A stretch of 64,000 bases of DNA. Origin: Oscillospiraceae bacterium NTUH-002-81. GTDB lineage: Bacteria; Bacillota; Clostridia; Lachnospirales; Lachnospiraceae. Below the pieces are notes generated by a model that saw only the letters and a program-made list of their open reading frames with translations, did not search any database and was not told where the DNA came from. Shown piece by piece: positions 61,173 through 64,000 of the stretch. Positions within the stretch are counted from its first letter, which is position 1. Every line of letters starts with the position of its first letter. A program made the translations under genes and the position numbers. The stretch lies in NCBI GenBank assembly GCA_032620915.1, contig CP136052.1:775001-839000 (forward strand), given 5' to 3'.

Positions 61173-62180
61173 ATGGGAGAAAGTATAAAGAACAATCCAC
61201 TGGTTTCGGTTATTGTTCCGGTATATAATGTGGAAAAATATATAGATAAATGTATCGAATCTATTCAAAAACAGACGCTTGATAATATAGAGATTATTCT
61301 TGTAGATGATGGCTCTACAGATCTATCAGGAAAAAAATGTGATGCATATTTAACGGATAATAGAATTAAAGTGATACATAAGAAGAATGGAGGGCTAAGT
61401 GAAGCTCGTAATTTTGGAATTCGAGCTGCAACAGCGCCGTATGTAGGGTTTGTGGATAGTGACGATTATATAGCGGCAGATATGTATGAGGTATTATATA
61501 AAAGAATTACAGAAGAGAATGCAGATATCGCATTCTGCGGGATGTATGACTGCTATGCAAATAGGACAAAGCCTTCTTATGAGAAAACGGAAGGAAAATT
61601 TGTAACAGATGCGGAGGAAGCCATTAAACTTGTTATGCATGGGAAAATGGCATCTGTAACAGCGGTTAATAAATTATATAAAAAAGAACTGCTGGATGAG
61701 AATTGTTTTTTGGTAGGAAAGACCTCTGAGGATGCACATTTTATTATTCCTTTTTTGACGAAGATAAAAAAGGCTGCGTTTGATATGACTCCAGAATATT
61801 ACTATGTACACAGAGGAGGGACAATTACAACCAAACCATTTATAGAAAAGGATCTTAGTATCTGTGAGGCGTATTTAAACAATAGGAAAATAATAGAAGA
61901 GAAATATCCGTCATTGACAGAACTTGCTGATTTTCGTGTCTACTGGAGCTGGTTTTATGTATTGGATAAAATGCTTCGAATAAAAACCAGGGACGATTCC
62001 GTGTGGAAGAAGAAGATTATTTCGTGCATCAGAAAAAACTATAGAAAAATAATGAAAAATCCATTTGTTGGGAAAGGAAGAAAGATAGCAGCAACGGGAC
62101 TGATGCTGAATGAAAAATTCTATCTGGTGTGTCTTAAATTGTACACAAAACGAAATAAGCAGTTGATTGGGCAGGAATAG
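61173..62180 (+). CDS. Family-2 glycosyltransferase
   Basis: A 335-aa GT-A enzyme close in plan to the one at 53151. VSVIVPVYNVEKYIDKCIES, VDDGSTDLSGKKCD, GLSEARNFGIRAATAPYVGF, and DSDDYIAADMYEVLY. The motif TSEDAHFIIPFL lies in the acceptor region. I take ATG 61173 as the start; TTG 61167 overlaps the previous stop. Sequence shared with the enzyme at 53151 (YVHRGG/YMHRKD, RVYWSWFYVLDKM/RMLWSYCVMLDKM) suggests a duplication with different acceptors. Confidence 0.83.
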   Translation: MGESIKNNPLVSVIVPVYNVEKYIDKCIESIQKQTLDNIEIILVDDGSTDLSGKKCDAYLTDNRIKVIHKKNGGLSEARNFGIRAATAPYVGFVDSDDYIAADMYEVLYKRITEENADIAFCGMYDCYANRTKPSYEKTEGKFVTDAEEAIKLVMHGKMASVTAVNKLYKKELLDENCFLVGKTSEDAHFIIPFLTKIKKAAFDMTPEYYYVHRGGTITTKPFIEKDLSICEAYLNNRKIIEEKYPSLTELADFRVYWSWFYVLDKMLRIKTRDDSVWKKKIISCIRKNYRKIMKNPFVGKGRKIAATGLMLNEKFYLVCLKLYTKRNKQLIGQE

Positions 62181-62198
62181 AAAAGCTGGAGGTTGTTT

Positions 62199-63707
62199 TT
62201 GCGAACAAAATATTCAATTATCAATGCCATTACGGCAGTGGTTTTTCAAATTATTAATATTTTAATTGTATTTCTTTCAAGAAGAATCTTCTTGGCGGAG
62301 TTAGGCGCGACTTGTTTAGGGATTAACAGCCTGTTTACACAGATGCTTTCTATGCTGTCACTTGTGGAATTGGGAATCGGACAGGCAATCGTGTTCAGTT
62401 TGTATAAGCCGTTGGCTGAAAATGATGAGGAGCAGATTTCCGCAATTATGCAGTTGTATCGCAAAGTTTATACAGCCGTTGGGGGAATTATTTTCCTCAT
62501 AGGAGCAGGCTTGACACCTTTTATAAAATTGTTTATTTCAGGAGATATATCGGAAATAAATAATATTTATCTAGTATTTATGCTGTATGTGATCAATACT
62601 TCGCTGACATATTTTTCTGCATACAAACAAAATCTGTTTATTGCGGATCAAAGAAAATATATTACCATATTTTATCATGGTGGGTTGTTTATATTAACCA
62701 ATCTATTTCAGATCGTAGTCCTTTTGACTACACGTGATTTTATTGCATATCTTTTACTGCAGATTTTTTTTACTATTTTAGAAAGTGTTCTGTTGTCCAG
62801 AAAAACGAAAAAGGCGTATCCGTATATTGAAAAGAATAAAAAAGTAATTGTTCATGCGGAGACGCTTCAGACAATGAAAAAAAATGTGGGAGCATTAATG
62901 GCTCATAAAATAGGCGGCGTTGTCGTGAATTCCACGGATGCATTGATTATTTCCATGTGTATAGGGATTGTAACGGTAGGAAAATATACGAATTACGCCT
63001 ACGTAGTAAATGCATTTTTGACATTGGCATCACAGCTTTTTGGGTCAGTTACAGCAAGCGTGGGCAATTATAATGTGAACAACCCAGATGAGATAGAGAC
63101 AATATTTGATCATTTTAATTACTTTAATTTTGCGTTGTTTGGAGTTATTTCCGTTTGTTCATTCGGCCTGTTTAATGATTTTATTGGTGTGGTTTATGGG
63201 AAAGAAATGTTATTGGAAAGTGGCGTTGTATTTTTGATGGTAGTACGGCTGTATGTGAATGGCATGCGATATTCGCTGACCACGTTTAAATCAGCGGCAG
63301 GTATTTATTATCCGGATCGGTATAAACCATTGCTGGAATCGGCCATCAATCTGATCGTATCGGTTGTTCTGGCAAAAAAGTGCGGGTTGGCCGGGGTTGT
63401 GATAGGAACGATAGCCTGTATGGTATTGGCAGATTTAACCATAGAACCACATGTAGTATATAAATATATTTTTCATAAAAGATCAATGGATTATTATAAA
63501 AAATATTTGTTATTCGCCTGTGCAATTATGGTAATGATGCCGCTGAGTTATAGGTTTTCTTTGCACACAGTTGCATCCTTCGATAAAATGTTTATAAAGG
63601 GAATTTGTTTACTTTTGATTTCTACGATATATGTTTTTATGATTGGCTGGATCTTCTGTAGAGAAGATTTAAAATACTTTTTAAAACTGTTCCACAGGAG
63701 TGCATAG
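62199..63707 (+). CDS. Polysaccharide flippase (Wzx/PST family)
   Basis: A 502-aa membrane protein with about 12-14 helices. It starts RTKYSIINAITAVVFQIINI and carries FLSRRIFLAELGATCLGINS and LVELGIGQAIVFSLYKPLAE. The internal HKIGGVVVNSTDALIISMCI is typical of PST exporters of Firmicutes capsule loci. It moves the undecaprenyl-linked repeat unit to the outer face. TTG 62199 is preferred because GGAGG (62188-62192) is 6 bases upstream; TTG 62193 touches that site. It supports a Wzx/Wzy-type assembly route. Confidence 0.82.
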   Translation: MRTKYSIINAITAVVFQIINILIVFLSRRIFLAELGATCLGINSLFTQMLSMLSLVELGIGQAIVFSLYKPLAENDEEQISAIMQLYRKVYTAVGGIIFLIGAGLTPFIKLFISGDISEINNIYLVFMLYVINTSLTYFSAYKQNLFIADQRKYITIFYHGGLFILTNLFQIVVLLTTRDFIAYLLLQIFFTILESVLLSRKTKKAYPYIEKNKKVIVHAETLQTMKKNVGALMAHKIGGVVVNSTDALIISMCIGIVTVGKYTNYAYVVNAFLTLASQLFGSVTASVGNYNVNNPDEIETIFDHFNYFNFALFGVISVCSFGLFNDFIGVVYGKEMLLESGVVFLMVVRLYVNGMRYSLTTFKSAAGIYYPDRYKPLLESAINLIVSVVLAKKCGLAGVVIGTIACMVLADLTIEPHVVYKYIFHKRSMDYYKKYLLFACAIMVMMPLSYRFSLHTVASFDKMFIKGICLLLISTIYVFMIGWIFCREDLKYFLKLFHRSA

Positions 63708-63712
63708 TAAAA

Positions 63713-64000
63713 ATGGTGGCTGATAGATATAGAAGTTTTATGAGAATTGTGCGGATATTGAGTATTATTCTGGCTGTTTTGGGAGTCGTGAAAGGCTGGG
63801 AAAATCTTCTCTTTGGAGCAATCTTGATTTTATGGGGACATAATATGATGTTTTCTTTGAAAAATCAGGAGGGAAGGCTGCCTTTTTTACTTTTTCATAT
63901 AACCTTTTTTACATTTTTATTAGGGCGTCCTTTACTGACTATTTTACACAGTGACGGATTGATTTTGTATGAAGTAAAACGATATCAGGCAACGGCGGAA
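63713..64000 (+). CDS. Polytopic membrane protein, probable Wzy-type polymerase, 3' end missing
   Basis: Starts at ATG 63713 behind AGGAG and runs off the window: 96 residues visible. They contain two or three hydrophobic helices (about 12-27, 30-47 and 60-85) in a Wzy-like pattern, including RILSIILAVLGVVKGW and LPFLLFHITFFTFLLGRPLL. It follows a flippase gene, the usual place for the O-antigen or capsule polymerase. The catalytic loop lies beyond the window, so the call rests on context. Confidence 0.55.
   Translation, partial: MVADRYRSFMRIVRILSIILAVLGVVKGWENLLFGAILILWGHNMMFSLKNQEGRLPFLLFHITFFTFLLGRPLLTILHSDGLILYEVKRYQATAE

Overview
The window is chromosomal DNA from a low-to-medium GC Firmicute, most likely a gut member of the Lachnospiraceae (class Clostridia). 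This rests on the uninterrupted S10-spc-alpha ribosomal order (rpsJ to rplQ) with secY-adk-map-KOW-infA embedded, a zinc-type S14, a long L17, AGGAGG ribosome-binding sites, a Clostridia-type DUF6061 protein and a YerB/DUF3048 lipoprotein. The genus cannot be fixed by eye.

Layout. 1-5.5 kb: the end of a sigma-like gene and a BceAB-BceRS antimicrobial-peptide resistance module, perhaps the edge of a mobile element. 5.6-10.4 kb: a second peptide-resistance module, with a LanRK-type two-component system divergent from a LanFEG-type ABC exporter. 10.4-16.4 kb: a small unknown protein, a fructokinase, a c-di-GMP-I riboswitch ahead of a hybrid histidine kinase, an ECF sigma factor with its partner, and a lipoprotein. 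16.5-24.4 kb: a 2-nitropropane-dioxygenase-family enzyme behind a FabT-like operator, then a LysR regulator divergent from an operon for an aspartoacylase-like deacylase, a TRAP transporter and a CyuA-type cysteine desulfidase. 24.4-28.8 kb: DUF3048 lipoprotein, acetoacetate-decarboxylase-family enzyme, LysR regulator and methyltransferase. 28.9-32.6 kb: an ABC importer resembling cysteine transporters, preceded by a 32-codon leader peptide with a Cys-Cys-Cys run and an intrinsic terminator. 32.7-35 kb: TetR regulator and a PutP-type symporter. 35.2-52.6 kb: the ribosomal super-operon. 52.9-64 kb: an AT-richer surface-glycan locus (glycosyltransferases, PglF/PglE/PglC-like enzymes, LicD, CDP-glycerol transferase, Wzx flippase, start of a Wzy-like protein).

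Seven genes carry an apparent single-base insertion: the BceS-like kinase, the hybrid kinase, the anti-sigma-like gene, rplB, rpsH, map and rpmJ. All shift the same way. Most lie in short mononucleotide runs, and four of the genes are essential. The simplest reading is insertion-type sequencing error, and annotations here should be repaired accordingly.

The most interesting biology is sulfur-related. One locus looks like a Cys-codon attenuator controlling a cysteine importer. About 5 kb away is an operon that could import an N-acylated, carboxylated compound, deacylate it and desulfurate the product. The substrate is an inference; the gene families are not.
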